Source of the DNA: Raineyella sp044508675
GTDB lineage: Bacteria; Actinomycetota; Actinomycetes; Propionibacteriales; Propionibacteriaceae
Reading direction: 5' to 3'
DNA: 64,000 nucleotides
Assembly (NCBI GenBank): GCA_044508675.1
Contig: JBIQHF010000003.1
Span: 186,001-250,000, forward strand
Shown here piece by piece: positions 47,560 through 57,009 of the stretch (positions are counted from its first letter, which is position 1; each line of letters starts with the position of its first letter). The notes beneath the pieces are model-generated. The model was given only the letters and a program-made list of their open reading frames with translations. It made no database searches and was not told the DNA's origin. Made by a program: the position numbers and the translations under genes.

Positions 47560-50460
47560 CTAGTCGCCCGGCAGATCGCCAGGCTCCGCGACCGCGGCGT
47601 CGTCGTCCTCCTCGGGAAGCGTGACGATGGCCTCGACCACTCCCCGCTGCATCCGGTGGCGGACCTCGTGGCAGGTGTCGCGCAGGTGTCCCGGCCCGGC
47701 CGCCGTCGCGACCTGGTCGGCCAGGTCGATCACCAGTCGGGTCCACCGGACGAAGTCGCCGGCGCTCATGTCGTTCTCGGCCAGGATGCCGGCCAGGGGC
47801 TCCCCCGCGCACCACGCGTGGGCGGCCTGCGCGAAGCCGGTGGGCAAGTCGATCTGTGCCTCCAGCCGGGCGTCCCGCTCGACCAGGGCGATCCGTCGGG
47901 CGACCTGGCGGATCTGGTCGTACGCGGCGCCGGCGACCAGGTCCGGCATCCGCTGCGGCCGGTGCTCGTCCCCCTTGCGGGGCTCGTACGTGAAGACCGA
48001 CAGCACCGCGGCCAGCTGCGGCGCCGACAGCCCGTCCAGCGCCCCCTCCCGGATGCTCTCGGCCACGACCAGGTCGTCCTCGGAGTAGATCTGTGCCAGC
48101 ACCCGGCCCTCCCGGGTGACCTCCAGGTCGTCCTCGTCCCGTCCGGCACGCAGGTAGCCCAGCGATCCCAGCACCGTGCAGATCTTGTCGAAGCGCTCGG
48201 CGATCGAACGGGTCCGGCGGGCGACCTGGTGCTCGAGGCCGCGGGCGTCGCGCTCGGCGCGCAGCGCCTTCTCCGCCCATCGGGCATGCACCTCGCGATC
48301 AGGGCAGGTGTGGCAGGGGTGCCCGGCGAGTCGGTCGCGCAGGTCCGCGATCTGCTCGCGCTGGGCGGGGCCGAGCGAGCCCTGGGGCCGTACGTGTGCC
48401 GGGGTCGTGTCCAGCTGGTCCAGCCGCTGCCGGAAGGCCGCGGCTAGGCTGTGCCGGTGCGAGGGATCGCGGGACTGGAAGTGCTTGGGGACCTTGACCC
48501 TGCCGATCGCCTCCGGCGGGGTCGGGAAGTCGTTCAGCGACAGCCGCCGCACCTGGCGGTCCATCGTCATCACGGTGGGACGGGGACCCTCCTGGGTACT
48601 GGCCCGCCCGTTGTCGAGGACCACCACCCAGCCCTGGGAACGTCCGCTGGGCACCCGGACGATGTCGCCGGGCCGCAGGGCGATGAGCAGGCGCTCGGTC
48701 TCCTCGCGTCGGGCGGCCCGGTCCTGCTTCACCGCGCTGGTCTCGATCCGGTGGATCTCTGCCCGCATCCGCGCGTACTCCATGAAGTCACCACGGTCAC
48801 AGGCGGCCTGGGCGGCGAGGTCGTCGTAGTCGCCGGAGGCCCGGGCCAGCTTGCGCGCCAGCCCGACCACGGACCGGTCGGTCTGGAACTGGGCGTACGA
48901 CAACTCCAGCACCGTGCGCACCTGGCTGCGGGGCATCCGGTTCAGCATGTTGACGGCCATGTTGTAGGTGGGCCGGAAGGCGGAGCGCAGCGGGTAGGTG
49001 CGCTTGCTCGCCAGGCCGGCCAGGGCCCGCGGATCCATCCCCGGCTGCCAGACCACCACACCATGGCCCTCGACGTCGATGCCGCGACGGCCCGCCCGGC
49101 CGGTCAGCTGGGTGTACTCCCCCGGGGTGATGTCGACGTGCGCCTCGCCGTTGAACTTGGTCAGCTTCTCGATCACCACCGAACGGGCCGGCATGTTGAT
49201 GCCGAGGGCCAGCGTCTCGGTGGCGAACACCACCTTGATCAGGCCGGCCTCGAAGCACTCCTCCACGCACTCCTTCAGCGCCGGCAGCACGCCGGCATGG
49301 TGCGCCGCCACACCGCGCAGCAGCCCGTCGACGAACAGGTCGTAGCCGAGCGCCCGCAGGTCGTCCTCGGAGAAACCGGCGGTGTGGCGCCGGACGATGT
49401 CGAGGATGGCGGCCTCCTCGTCCGGCCCGTTCAGGTGGATCCGGGCGGCCTGGAGCTGGCGCACCGCAGCATCACAGCCTTGGCGGGAGAAGATGAACAC
49501 GATCGCGGGCAGCAGGTCGGCGTGCTGCAGGATCCGGACGACCTCGGCCCGGTGCGCGGGACGGTAGCCGGACCGCTCCTGGTGCTGCCGCGCCGCCCCG
49601 CCGCCGTACCGGTCGCTGCCCCCTCGACCGGAGCGCCTACCCTTGCCGGACCTGCCGCGCGGACGGCGCGCGTCGTCCCGGACCGTACGGGACTCGTCCT
49701 TGGCGATCGTGACCAGTGCGGGGTTGACGTCGTACGATGCGGCCCGGTCCTCGATATCGGCGGTCGGGGCGACATCGGCGAACAGGTCCATCAGCCGGTT
49801 GCCGACCAGGACGTGCTGGTACAGCGGCACCGGTCGGCGCTCGGAGACCACGACCTCCATCTCGCCGCGCACCTCGGCCAGCCAGTCGCCGAACTCCTCA
49901 GCGTTCGAGACGGTCGCGGACAGGCAGATCAACTGGACCGAGTCGGGCAGTCCGATGATGATCTCCTCCCACACCGGCCCCCGGAACCGGTCGGCCAGGT
50001 AGTGCACCTCGTCCATCACCACGTAGCCGAGCCCCTTCAGGGTCGAGGAGCCGGCGTACATCATGTTGCGCAGCACCTCGGTGGTCATCACCACCACCGG
50101 GGCCTCGGAGTTGATCGACGAGTCGCCGGTCAGCAGGCCGACCCGGGAGGCACCGTGGCGCTCCACCAGGTCGTTGTACTTCTGGTTGGACAGCGCCTTG
50201 ATCGGGGTGGTGTAGAAGGCCTTGCGGCCCTGCGCCAGTGCCAGGTGGACGGCGAACTCGCCGACGATCGTCTTGCCCGCCCCGGTGGGGGCGGCCACGA
50301 GCACCCCGGAGCCCCCTTCCACCGCCTGGCAGGCCTCGACCTGGTAGTCGTCGAAGTCGAAGGAATAGCCCACGGAGAAGTCGCGCAGCTCCGGGAATGC
50401 CTGGCCCCGGCGGAACCTGGCATACCGTTCGGCCGGGGTGAGGGCCTCAGCGTCGTCCAT
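47560..50460 (-). CDS. helY: Ski2/Mtr4-like DEAD/H-box RNA helicase HelY
   Basis: A 966-residue superfamily 2 helicase. Walker A APTGAGKT near residue 60, DEVH in VMDEVHYL near 160, helicase C-terminal motifs including TGRAGRRGID near 430, and a C-terminal DSHCT domain (from about 800). A Gly/Arg-rich insert (RRPRGRSGKGRRSGRGGSDR) precedes motif IV. Actinobacterial HelY is usually next to tatAC-pafBC, as here. TATGTT at 50467-50472 ends six bases before the ATG, and there is no Shine-Dalgarno sequence, so the mRNA is probably leaderless. Confidence 0.93.
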   Translation of the reverse strand: MDDAEALTPAERYARFRRGQAFPELRDFSVGYSFDFDDYQVEACQAVEGGSGVLVAAPTGAGKTIVGEFAVHLALAQGRKAFYTTPIKALSNQKYNDLVERHGASRVGLLTGDSSINSEAPVVVMTTEVLRNMMYAGSSTLKGLGYVVMDEVHYLADRFRGPVWEEIIIGLPDSVQLICLSATVSNAEEFGDWLAEVRGEMEVVVSERRPVPLYQHVLVGNRLMDLFADVAPTADIEDRAASYDVNPALVTIAKDESRTVRDDARRPRGRSGKGRRSGRGGSDRYGGGAARQHQERSGYRPAHRAEVVRILQHADLLPAIVFIFSRQGCDAAVRQLQAARIHLNGPDEEAAILDIVRRHTAGFSEDDLRALGYDLFVDGLLRGVAAHHAGVLPALKECVEECFEAGLIKVVFATETLALGINMPARSVVIEKLTKFNGEAHVDITPGEYTQLTGRAGRRGIDVEGHGVVVWQPGMDPRALAGLASKRTYPLRSAFRPTYNMAVNMLNRMPRSQVRTVLELSYAQFQTDRSVVGLARKLARASGDYDDLAAQAACDRGDFMEYARMRAEIHRIETSAVKQDRAARREETERLLIALRPGDIVRVPSGRSQGWVVVLDNGRASTQEGPRPTVMTMDRQVRRLSLNDFPTPPEAIGRVKVPKHFQSRDPSHRHSLAAAFRQRLDQLDTTPAHVRPQGSLGPAQREQIADLRDRLAGHPCHTCPDREVHARWAEKALRAERDARGLEHQVARRTRSIAERFDKICTVLGSLGYLRAGRDEDDLEVTREGRVLAQIYSEDDLVVAESIREGALDGLSAPQLAAVLSVFTYEPRKGDEHRPQRMPDLVAGAAYDQIRQVARRIALVERDARLEAQIDLPTGFAQAAHAWCAGEPLAGILAENDMSAGDFVRWTRLVIDLADQVATAAGPGHLRDTCHEVRHRMQRGVVEAIVTLPEEDDDAAVAEPGDLPGD

Positions 50461-50500
50461 GGTCCGAACATAGCGCGGGCCCTGTCCGCCGGTGTGGGAC

Positions 50501-51481
50501 TCAGCGGCCTCGGCGGCCGGTAAGGACCCGTGGCGACGGGGTGAAGATCGTCAGTGCCCCGCGGTCGGCGCAGATGCTCAACGGCACCGGCCCGAGTTCC
50601 TCGCCGTCCGCCATGCCGTACAGACCGTCGCCGTCCACCACGACCTCGCGAGCACGCAATTGCTCGACCGCGGGGTCGCGGACGAACGTCCCGCTGAACA
50701 GGGACGGCAGCAGGCGGATGAACGTGGCCCGACTGACCGGGTGCACGATCGTCACGTCGAGCAGCCCGTCACCGACGTCCGCTGAGGGGCACAGTGCCAT
50801 GCCGCCGCCCAGGTAGCCGGCGTTGCCGACCGCCACCAGGATCGCCGGCAGCTCGCGTTCCTCGCCGTCGATCACCAAGCGGTACGGCAGCGGCTCGAAG
50901 CGGGCCAGCTCGACCATGGCCGACCAGGCGTAGCGCAGCCTGCCCCGGGGGAAGGTGGTGGTGTTGGCGCGCAGGTTGACGTGCGCGTCGAACCCGCTGG
51001 AGACGATGGACAGCACGTGTTCATGGTCGTCGTTGCCGGAGCCGCCGACGAGATCCCCGGTGACCCGGGCCAGGTCGATCAGCCGGGTCCGGCCACGCAC
51101 CACCACCCGCGCCGCGGCGACCGGGTTCGCCGGAGGCAGTCCCAGGCCGCGGCAGGAATCGTTCCCGGTGCCCGCCGGGATCAGCCCGAGCGGCACCGGG
51201 GTACCGGCGCACGCATTGGCCCCGAGGTGCATCATCCCGTCCCCGCCCATCACCAGCAGGGCATCGGAGCGTCGATCCCCCTCGGCCGGGCGCGCTTCGG
51301 CCACCGCACGCCTGCAGTGAGCGGTGGCCTCGGCGAAGCTCCCGGCCAGGTGGACCTGCAGGTCCGCATCCGGCAGGGAGGTGACCAGCTCGGTGACGAC
51401 CTTGGGCAGGAGCTTACGCGCCCTGCCCCGCCCTGCACTGGGGTTCACCACCAGCGACAGGACGGGCCGCTGGTCACTCAC
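50501..51481 (-). CDS. Diacylglycerol kinase-family lipid kinase
   Basis: A 326-residue soluble kinase of the DAGK catalytic family (DgkB/YegS-like). VVNPSAGRGRARK (residues 11-23), the nucleotide motif VMGGDGMMHLGAN and IPAGTGNDSCRGLGLP are diagnostic; the C-terminal beta domain ends with SICADRGALTIF. It phosphorylates diacylglycerol or related lipids, recycling head-group turnover products. The first eight bases of its frame overlap the end of tatC's neighbour region: its ATG (51481) lies inside the last codons of tatC. Confidence 0.9.
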   Translation of the reverse strand: MSDQRPVLSLVVNPSAGRGRARKLLPKVVTELVTSLPDADLQVHLAGSFAEATAHCRRAVAEARPAEGDRRSDALLVMGGDGMMHLGANACAGTPVPLGLIPAGTGNDSCRGLGLPPANPVAAARVVVRGRTRLIDLARVTGDLVGGSGNDDHEHVLSIVSSGFDAHVNLRANTTTFPRGRLRYAWSAMVELARFEPLPYRLVIDGEERELPAILVAVGNAGYLGGGMALCPSADVGDGLLDVTIVHPVSRATFIRLLPSLFSGTFVRDPAVEQLRAREVVVDGDGLYGMADGEELGPVPLSICADRGALTIFTPSPRVLTGRRGR

Positions 51482-52400
51482 CGGTGATCCGGCCGGCGAG
51501 GTAGTCGGCTTCCTCCGCCGCCAGCCGTCGGGCCTTGCGCCGGTCGTTGATCCGGCACAGCACCTCGGCCACCACGTACAGCACGGTCATCGGCAAGGCG
51601 AGGGCCAGCATGGAGATCGGGTCGGTCGAAGGGGTGGCGACCGCCGCGAAGACGAACATGCCCACCACCGCGTACGAACGTGCCCCACCCAGCTGCTTGC
51701 CGGTGACGACGCCGGCGAGGTTCAGCGCGACGAGCACGACCGGCAACAGGAAGGCGACCCCGAAGACCAGCATGAGCTGGATCATGAAGTTCAGAAACGG
51801 CACCATCTCGACCATGTTCGCGACCGGGGAGTCCTGCGGGGTGAACCCCATCAGGACCACGAGCCCCTTGGGCAGCACCCAGTAGCCGAGGGCGACTCCG
51901 GTGAGGAACAGCGGCACGCCCGCCCCGATGAAGACCAGCGACCACTTCTTCTCGTTGGCCAGCAGGCCCGGCGCGATGAACGCCCAGACCTGGTAGAGCC
52001 AGAGGGGACTGGTGACCACCGCGCCCGCGATGGCGACGATCTTGATCGCCAGGGTCAGCGGCGCGGCGACGCCGGCGTTGACCACCATCACTTCCTGCCC
52101 GGGCCGGGACTCGTTGAAGACCTCCACGGCACGCAGGTACGGGTTGAGCAGGATCTCGTACAACGGTTGGTAGACGAATGCCATCGCCGCCATGCCGATG
52201 GCCACGATCAGGACGATGAGGATCACCCGATAACGCAGCTCGCGGAAATGGTCCGACAGCGTCATCCGCCCGTCCTGCGAGATCGCTGGAGGGCGGAGCC
52301 AGGCAAGTCGTCGCTTCTTCGCAGGCTCTCCGGCGGCCTCGGCCGACTGTTCCGCGGGACTGGGCGGGACCGCCTTGTTGGCGTCCAGTGCCTCGGTCAC
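51474..52400 (-). CDS. tatC: Sec-independent translocase subunit TatC
   Basis: A 308-residue membrane protein with six transmembrane segments; it receives twin-arginine signal peptides. Typical features are MTLSDHFRELRYRVILIVL, FNESRPGQEVMVVNAGVAAPLTL (the conserved P1 loop, here somewhat changed) and FGVAFLLPVVLVALNLAGVV. The N-terminal 45 residues are polar and extend beyond the E. coli protein. Starts five bases after tatA and overlaps the lipid-kinase gene by eight bases. Confidence 0.94.
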   Translation of the reverse strand: MTEALDANKAVPPSPAEQSAEAAGEPAKKRRLAWLRPPAISQDGRMTLSDHFRELRYRVILIVLIVAIGMAAMAFVYQPLYEILLNPYLRAVEVFNESRPGQEVMVVNAGVAAPLTLAIKIVAIAGAVVTSPLWLYQVWAFIAPGLLANEKKWSLVFIGAGVPLFLTGVALGYWVLPKGLVVLMGFTPQDSPVANMVEMVPFLNFMIQLMLVFGVAFLLPVVLVALNLAGVVTGKQLGGARSYAVVGMFVFAAVATPSTDPISMLALALPMTVLYVVAEVLCRINDRRKARRLAAEEADYLAGRITGE

Positions 52401-52405
52401 GGGGC

Positions 52406-52699
52406 TCAGAGTCCCCTCTTGTGCTCCGGATCGATGATCTCGGCGTCGTGGATCTCATCGTCCTGGAGCGCCTCGCCGGCGGTCGGCTGCGGCTTGCCGT
52501 CCACGGCCTTCGGCGTGGCAGCGCCGTCGGACTTCTCCGGGCTGCCCTTGATGTCCTTGGTCTCTTCCTTGAACTCGCGGATCGCGCGGCCGGTGCTCTT
52601 GCCCAGGCCTGCCAATCGGGTACCCCCGAACAGCAGCAGCACGATGGCGAGGATGATCAGGAGTTCGGTGGGCCCCAAGCCCAGAACGAGGGGAGTCAT
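52406..52699 (-). CDS. tatA: Sec-independent translocase subunit TatA
   Basis: A 97-residue protein: short N-terminal membrane helix (LGPTELLIILAIVLLLFGGTRL), an amphipathic helix (GLGKSTGRAIREFKEETKD) and an acidic flexible tail. The Phe-Gly hinge is present. The ATG at 52699 is preferred over an in-frame one at 52720 because GAGG lies five bases before it and because the upstream codon falls inside the preceding gene. Confidence 0.93.
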   Translation of the reverse strand: MTPLVLGLGPTELLIILAIVLLLFGGTRLAGLGKSTGRAIREFKEETKDIKGSPEKSDGAATPKAVDGKPQPTAGEALQDDEIHDAEIIDPEHKRGL

Positions 52700-52716
52700 G
52701 TCGTCCTCTGTAGCAG

Positions 52717-53022
52717 TCAATGGCGGGCGTTGGCGAATCTGAACGGAAAACCCCCGACGTACTCGGGGTCGAAGGACAGGTCCGCTCCCTCAGATTCTAC
52801 GCCGTCTCGGTCCTCCCCAGTCAGTTCCGGGGAGCCAGTGGAACGGTGCGCATCCAAGGGCTTGATCTGGTCGAGGAGTCCGAGGATCTCCTCGACCTGG
52901 CTCCCGACCATGTCCAACTCGGACATCACGTCCTCGGCCTTGTGCCACAGCCACACGGCATAGGCGACCAGCCCGAGCAGGCCCACCAGGGCGATGCCCA
53001 GGAAGCCCAGGACCCAGATCAT
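52717..53022 (-). CDS. Small single-span membrane protein between pafC and tatA
   Basis: A 101-residue protein with one N-terminal membrane segment (IWVLGFLGIALVGLLGLVAY), then a possible coiled-coil (HKAEDVMSELDMVGSQVEEILGLLDQI) and a disordered acidic tail. I know no named family. The ATG at 53022 overlaps the pafC stop as ATGA, so it belongs to the pafB-pafC-tatA-tatC unit. Confidence 0.75.
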   Translation of the reverse strand: MIWVLGFLGIALVGLLGLVAYAVWLWHKAEDVMSELDMVGSQVEEILGLLDQIKPLDAHRSTGSPELTGEDRDGVESEGADLSFDPEYVGGFPFRFANARH

Positions 53023-54059
53023 GTGCCCGACCCTACCCGACCACGTGGCGTGGGCCCGCCCCATGCCTGCTGGCGGTACAGCTCCAGGGTGGCTGCCGCC
53101 CGCTGCTTCGCCCCGGCGTCGGCGCCGGGCGGATCGAGCAGGACGGCGCCGCCCCCGCAGCGCAACAGCAACCCGGTCAGCCAGGCCGGGTCGAGCACGC
53201 CGAGGGTCACGACCAGGTCACCCTCGTGGGGCTCACGCCCGGCGGCGGCCGCATCGTCGGGGCCGGCAGGGCGGACGTCGCCGGTCGGGTAGTACTCGAC
53301 GATCCACGCGGCGTCGGCACGCACCCACAGGGTGATCTGGTCGGCGCGGGCGAGCCGTTCGGTCCAGTCCGGGCGGCCTGCGTCCGGCCCGTGATCGAGC
53401 GCTCGGCGCTCCAGCACCTCGGCGTGCCGGATCCGGTCCATCCGGAACGACCGGCGGTCGGTGCGATCCAGGTCCCACGCCTCCAGGTACTGGTAGCCGT
53501 CGACGATCCGGGTGGACAGCGCGTCCACCGTACGACTCGTCCGCCGCCCCCGGGCATCCACGTAGTCCAGGGCCAGGCTGTGGCGCTCCTCGAGGGCCCG
53601 GCCGATCGCCTCGCGTACCTGCGGGGTGCCGGAGGCGACGCTCACCTGGATCCGGTCGGCGATCGGGGCGTGCTCCCGCGCCACCCGCGCGATCTTGGCC
53701 CGAGCGGACTCCACCACCTCGGCGGTCCGCCCGGTCGCGGTATCGGCCAGCGTCCGCAGGCCGACCAGCAGGGTCACGGCCTCGTCGGCGCTGAACCGGG
53801 CCGGCCGGGTCGGGGCGTTGTCGATCCCCGGGCGGACCACGTCGTCGCGCTCCAGCGCCTCCAGGTCCACATCGAGCAGGTAGAAGCCGAGCTGGCCGGG
53901 GATCTCACACATCGTCAGCAGCCGCAGGTCGGCCCTCGCCTGGGCCGGGCTGATCGCGAACTCCCGGGCCACCTCGGCGACGGTGGTCTCGTCCCGGCCG
54001 TGCAGCCACGTGCTCATCGCGAGCAGTCGGGGCACCTGTTCAGCTGCGGTGGCGGCCAC
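53019..54059 (-). CDS. pafC: Transcriptional regulator PafC
   Basis: A 346-residue WYL-domain protein: helix-turn-helix (DETTVAEVAREFAISPAQARADLRLL, residues 20-50), a central WYL domain (ALDYVDARGRRTSRTVDALSTRIVDGYQYLEAWDLDRTDRRSFRMDRI in several blocks) and a C-terminal WCX part. With PafB it activates DNA-damage genes through RecA-NDp promoters, independently of LexA. GTG at 54059 has AAGGAG six bases upstream and overlaps pafB by 20 bases. Confidence 0.92.
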   Translation of the reverse strand: MAATAAEQVPRLLAMSTWLHGRDETTVAEVAREFAISPAQARADLRLLTMCEIPGQLGFYLLDVDLEALERDDVVRPGIDNAPTRPARFSADEAVTLLVGLRTLADTATGRTAEVVESARAKIARVAREHAPIADRIQVSVASGTPQVREAIGRALEERHSLALDYVDARGRRTSRTVDALSTRIVDGYQYLEAWDLDRTDRRSFRMDRIRHAEVLERRALDHGPDAGRPDWTERLARADQITLWVRADAAWIVEYYPTGDVRPAGPDDAAAAGREPHEGDLVVTLGVLDPAWLTGLLLRCGGGAVLLDPPGADAGAKQRAAATLELYRQQAWGGPTPRGRVGSGT

Positions 54060-55038
54060 TGCCTGCTCCTTCGGGACCGGGAGCCTCCAGCATCGCGGTG
54101 AGGTGCTGCAGGAGGGCGGTACGCAACTCGGGCGGGTCCAGCACCAGGACATCCGTGCTGAGCGCCGCCAGCTCACCGACGAACGTGCCGGGGTAGCCGT
54201 AATCGACGCTCCACGCCCGGTAACCCTCCGGTGCCGGCCGGTCGACCGGGGTCAACGAACGGTGCGGCAGCCCGGTCTCGCGCCCGGCACGGATCGCGAC
54301 CACCGCCCGGTGCTCCGCCTTCATCCCGGCGATGTCGGCGCTGATCCGGTCGACCTGCGCCGGGTCGGGCGCCGGGTAGGTCCCCCGGGCCGCCGCGGCC
54401 TGCACCCGGCCCCGGATCCGGGCCAACTTGAACCGCCGTACGTCCCCGCCACGGTCCAGGTCGGCACCGAACAGGTACCACTGGCCGTGGGCCATCGCCA
54501 GGCCCCACGGCTCGACCCGCCGGGTCCCCCGGTCGGCGTAGTCGAAGCTGACCCGGCGCCTGGTCGCGATCGCGTCCCGCAGCCCGGCCAGTTCGTGGGT
54601 CGCCAGGGGACGGGTCTCGGCGACCTCGGTCGGCACGAACAACGAGGACAGGTCGTCCTCGCTGTCCGGGGCGGCACCGATCGTCCGCAGCTTCATCATC
54701 GCCCGCTGGGACGAGGCGGCCATGCCCGCCTGGCGCCAACTCCGGGCCGCCAGCGCGACCGCCGCCGCCTCCTCCGGGCTCAGGTCGACAGGTTCGAGCT
54801 GGAAGTCCCCCTGGGGGATCCGATAGCCCTCGTCCTCGCCGACCCCGGAGGTCTGGATCGGCAGGTTCATCTCGCGCAGCGCCCGCTTGTCCCGCTCGAA
54901 GGCCTGGTTGAACGCGCCGTCCGACAGGCCGGCGTAGCCGTCCACCAGACCGCGGATCCGGGCCTTGGTGAGCGGCTGCGAGGCGCTGAGCAGCAGCATG
55001 GTCAGACTGACCCGGCGCTCGGCATTGCTCGGGGCCAT
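54040..55038 (-). CDS. pafB: Transcriptional regulator PafB
   Basis: A 332-residue paralogue of PafC: helix-turn-helix near residues 20-65 (LTKARIRGLVDGYAGLSDGAFNQAFERDKRALREM in part), a WYL domain with SFDYADRGTRRVEPWGLAMAHGQWYLFGADLD in two blocks, and a C-terminal WCX domain ending in VDYGYPGTFVGELAALSTDVLV. The ATG at 55038 has GGGAGG six bases upstream. Divergent from gluQ. The likely target recA promoter is at the other end of the window. Confidence 0.92.
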   Translation of the reverse strand: MAPSNAERRVSLTMLLLSASQPLTKARIRGLVDGYAGLSDGAFNQAFERDKRALREMNLPIQTSGVGEDEGYRIPQGDFQLEPVDLSPEEAAAVALAARSWRQAGMAASSQRAMMKLRTIGAAPDSEDDLSSLFVPTEVAETRPLATHELAGLRDAIATRRRVSFDYADRGTRRVEPWGLAMAHGQWYLFGADLDRGGDVRRFKLARIRGRVQAAAARGTYPAPDPAQVDRISADIAGMKAEHRAVVAIRAGRETGLPHRSLTPVDRPAPEGYRAWSVDYGYPGTFVGELAALSTDVLVLDPPELRTALLQHLTAMLEAPGPEGAGSGRHRS

Positions 55039-55129
55039 CCCCCACCTCCCGGAGAGATCTGGGTTTCGCATGCGACAGTATGCCAATGCGAGACCAACCG
55101 CGAGCCCGAACCACCCGAGGAGGCGGACC

Positions 55130-56065
55130 ATGACCTCCCTGCCCGCCGGGCGCTTCGCCCCCAGTCCGACCTCGGACCTGCACGTGGGGAACCTGCGGAC
55201 CGCGTTGCTCGCCTGGCTGTTCGCCCGGCACACGGGGCGACGGTTCCTGGTCCGGATCGAGGACCTCGACGTGGCCCGGGTCTCGCACGACCCCACGGTG
55301 GAGCGGCGCCAGCTCGACGACCTGCGGGCTCTCGGCCTGGACTGGGACAGTGAGGTGATCCGGCAGTCCGAGCGACTCGAGGCGTACGCGGCCGCCTGCG
55401 CCCGACTCGAGGCCGACCCGGGGACCTACCCGTGCTTCTGCACCCGCCGGGAGATCGCCGAGGCGGTCAGCGCGCCGCACTCCCCACCGGGGGCCTACCC
55501 GGGCACCTGTCGGGAGTTGACCGCCGAACAGCGCCGGGAGCGTGGCGCCGGGCGACCGGCGGCGCTGCGGATCCGGGGCGACGGGGTCGCGTACCGGGTC
55601 GTCGACGAGCTGGCCGGGCCGGTCGAGGCCAGGGTCGACGACTTCGTGCTGCGCCGCAACGACGGGGCGTACGCGTACAACCTCGCCGTCGTGGTGGACG
55701 ACATCGCCCAGGGCGTCGACCAGGTCGTGCGGGGCGACGACCTGCTGTCCTCGACCCCGCGGCAGGCCTGGCTCACCGCCCGGCTCGGCGCAGCGGTCCC
55801 CTCGTACGCGCACGTGCCGCTGGTGCTGAACGGGCAGCGGCGCCGGCTGGCCAAGCGCGACGGCGCGGTCACGCTGGCCGACCTGGCCGGGCTGGGAGTG
55901 GACGCGGCGGCCGTACGGTCGTTGCTGGCGGCCTCGCTGGGGCTGGCCGAGCCCGGCGAGCCGGTGACGACCGACGACCTGCTGGCCCGCTTCGACCCGG
56001 CCGCGCTCCCCCGCCAGCCGTGGATCTGGCCCGGTCAGGAGGCGTCGAGGATGTCGACCACGTAG
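55130..56065 (+). CDS. gluQ: Glutamyl-Q tRNA(Asp) synthetase
   Basis: A 311-residue truncated glutamyl-tRNA synthetase paralogue that attaches glutamate to the queuosine base of tRNA-Asp. It keeps the HIGH-type APSPTSDLHVGNLRTAL, the zinc-binding YPCFCTRREI...CREL and the KMSKS-like RRLAKRDGAVT but lacks the anticodon-binding domain of GltX. GGAGG lies six bases before the ATG. Its 3' end overlaps the FKBP gene on the other strand by 31 bases. It separates pafB from the FKBP gene. Confidence 0.92.
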   Translation: MTSLPAGRFAPSPTSDLHVGNLRTALLAWLFARHTGRRFLVRIEDLDVARVSHDPTVERRQLDDLRALGLDWDSEVIRQSERLEAYAAACARLEADPGTYPCFCTRREIAEAVSAPHSPPGAYPGTCRELTAEQRRERGAGRPAALRIRGDGVAYRVVDELAGPVEARVDDFVLRRNDGAYAYNLAVVVDDIAQGVDQVVRGDDLLSSTPRQAWLTARLGAAVPSYAHVPLVLNGQRRRLAKRDGAVTLADLAGLGVDAAAVRSLLAASLGLAEPGEPVTTDDLLARFDPAALPRQPWIWPGQEASRMSTT

Positions 56066-57009
56066 ACCAGCGTCGCACCGGCGGGGATCCCCAGCTGGGG
56101 CACGCCGTCGGGGAAGGCCTGCTCCGGGGGGACGACGAGCAGGACCCGGCTGCCGACGGTCTGACCGTCGAGGCCCTCGACCCAGCCGGGGATCAGCGTC
56201 GACAGCGGACCCGACTCGGCCCCGGAGGCGTACGAGTCCTCGACCTGGGTGCCGTCCCACAGCCAGCCGCGGTGGTGCACGGTGATCACCGAGTCGGCCC
56301 CGATCGGGTCGCCGCTGCCGCGGACCAGCGGCTGGACCAGCAGCTCGGTCGGCGGGTCCCCGGCCGGGATGGTGATCTGGGGGTCGTCCTCGGCGCCGGT
56401 GACCTGCGGCTGGCCGGCGGGCTGGGTGACCGGATCGCCCTGCGGGCCGGTCAGCGGCACACTGACGATGTCGACCACGAACACCAGGGTGTCGCCGACC
56501 TCGATACCGGCCTGCGGATTGCCGCCCGAGGCGTCGTAGCCGTCCTTGCCGGGCATCGCGATCAGGACCCGGGAGCCCTCGGTCTTGCCGGTGAGGCCCT
56601 TGGCGAAGCCGGGCACGACACTGTCCAGCTGGAACTGGACCGGGTCACCGGTGGGGAACGAACTGTCGAACTTCTCACCGGTCCGCCCGTTGACCCCGAC
56701 GTAGCTGAGCAGTGCACCGCCGTCAGCGGCGATCTGAGGGCCGCTGCCCTCGGTGAGGACCTTGGACTGGGTCTCGGCGACGGTGAACGGCTCGAACGTG
56801 ACGGTCGGCTCCTCACCGGGCGGACCCTCGACGGTGACCCCGTCGAGGTTGTCCACCAGGCCCGGCTGGGCGATGGCGGAGGCCGTCGGCGAGGCGGACG
56901 GGTCGGTGGCGTCCTGCCCCTGGGAGCAGCCGGTCAGGCCGAGGCCGAGGGCCAGAACGGCTGCGGCGGCAGCGATGCGGGAGGATCGGGGGCGCGGGAG
57001 GTCCATCAC
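56035..57009 (-). CDS. FKBP-type peptidyl-prolyl isomerase lipoprotein with two FKBP domains
   Basis: A 324-residue exported protein. The signal peptide ends in lipobox LTGC (Cys near 28), so it is lipid-anchored outside. Two FKBP domains follow, about residues 80-190 (SYVGVNGRTGEKFDSSF, GDTLVFVVDIV) and 225-324 (HHRGWLWDGTQVEDSY, LIPGWVEGLDGQTVGSRVLL, ATLVYVVDILDAS). They assist folding of secreted proteins. TAGGCT at 57016-57021 lies six bases before the GTG at 57009, favouring this start and leaderless transcription; an ATG follows at 57006. Confidence 0.9.
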   Translation of the reverse strand: MMDLPRPRSSRIAAAAAVLALGLGLTGCSQGQDATDPSASPTASAIAQPGLVDNLDGVTVEGPPGEEPTVTFEPFTVAETQSKVLTEGSGPQIAADGGALLSYVGVNGRTGEKFDSSFPTGDPVQFQLDSVVPGFAKGLTGKTEGSRVLIAMPGKDGYDASGGNPQAGIEVGDTLVFVVDIVSVPLTGPQGDPVTQPAGQPQVTGAEDDPQITIPAGDPPTELLVQPLVRGSGDPIGADSVITVHHRGWLWDGTQVEDSYASGAESGPLSTLIPGWVEGLDGQTVGSRVLLVVPPEQAFPDGVPQLGIPAGATLVYVVDILDAS

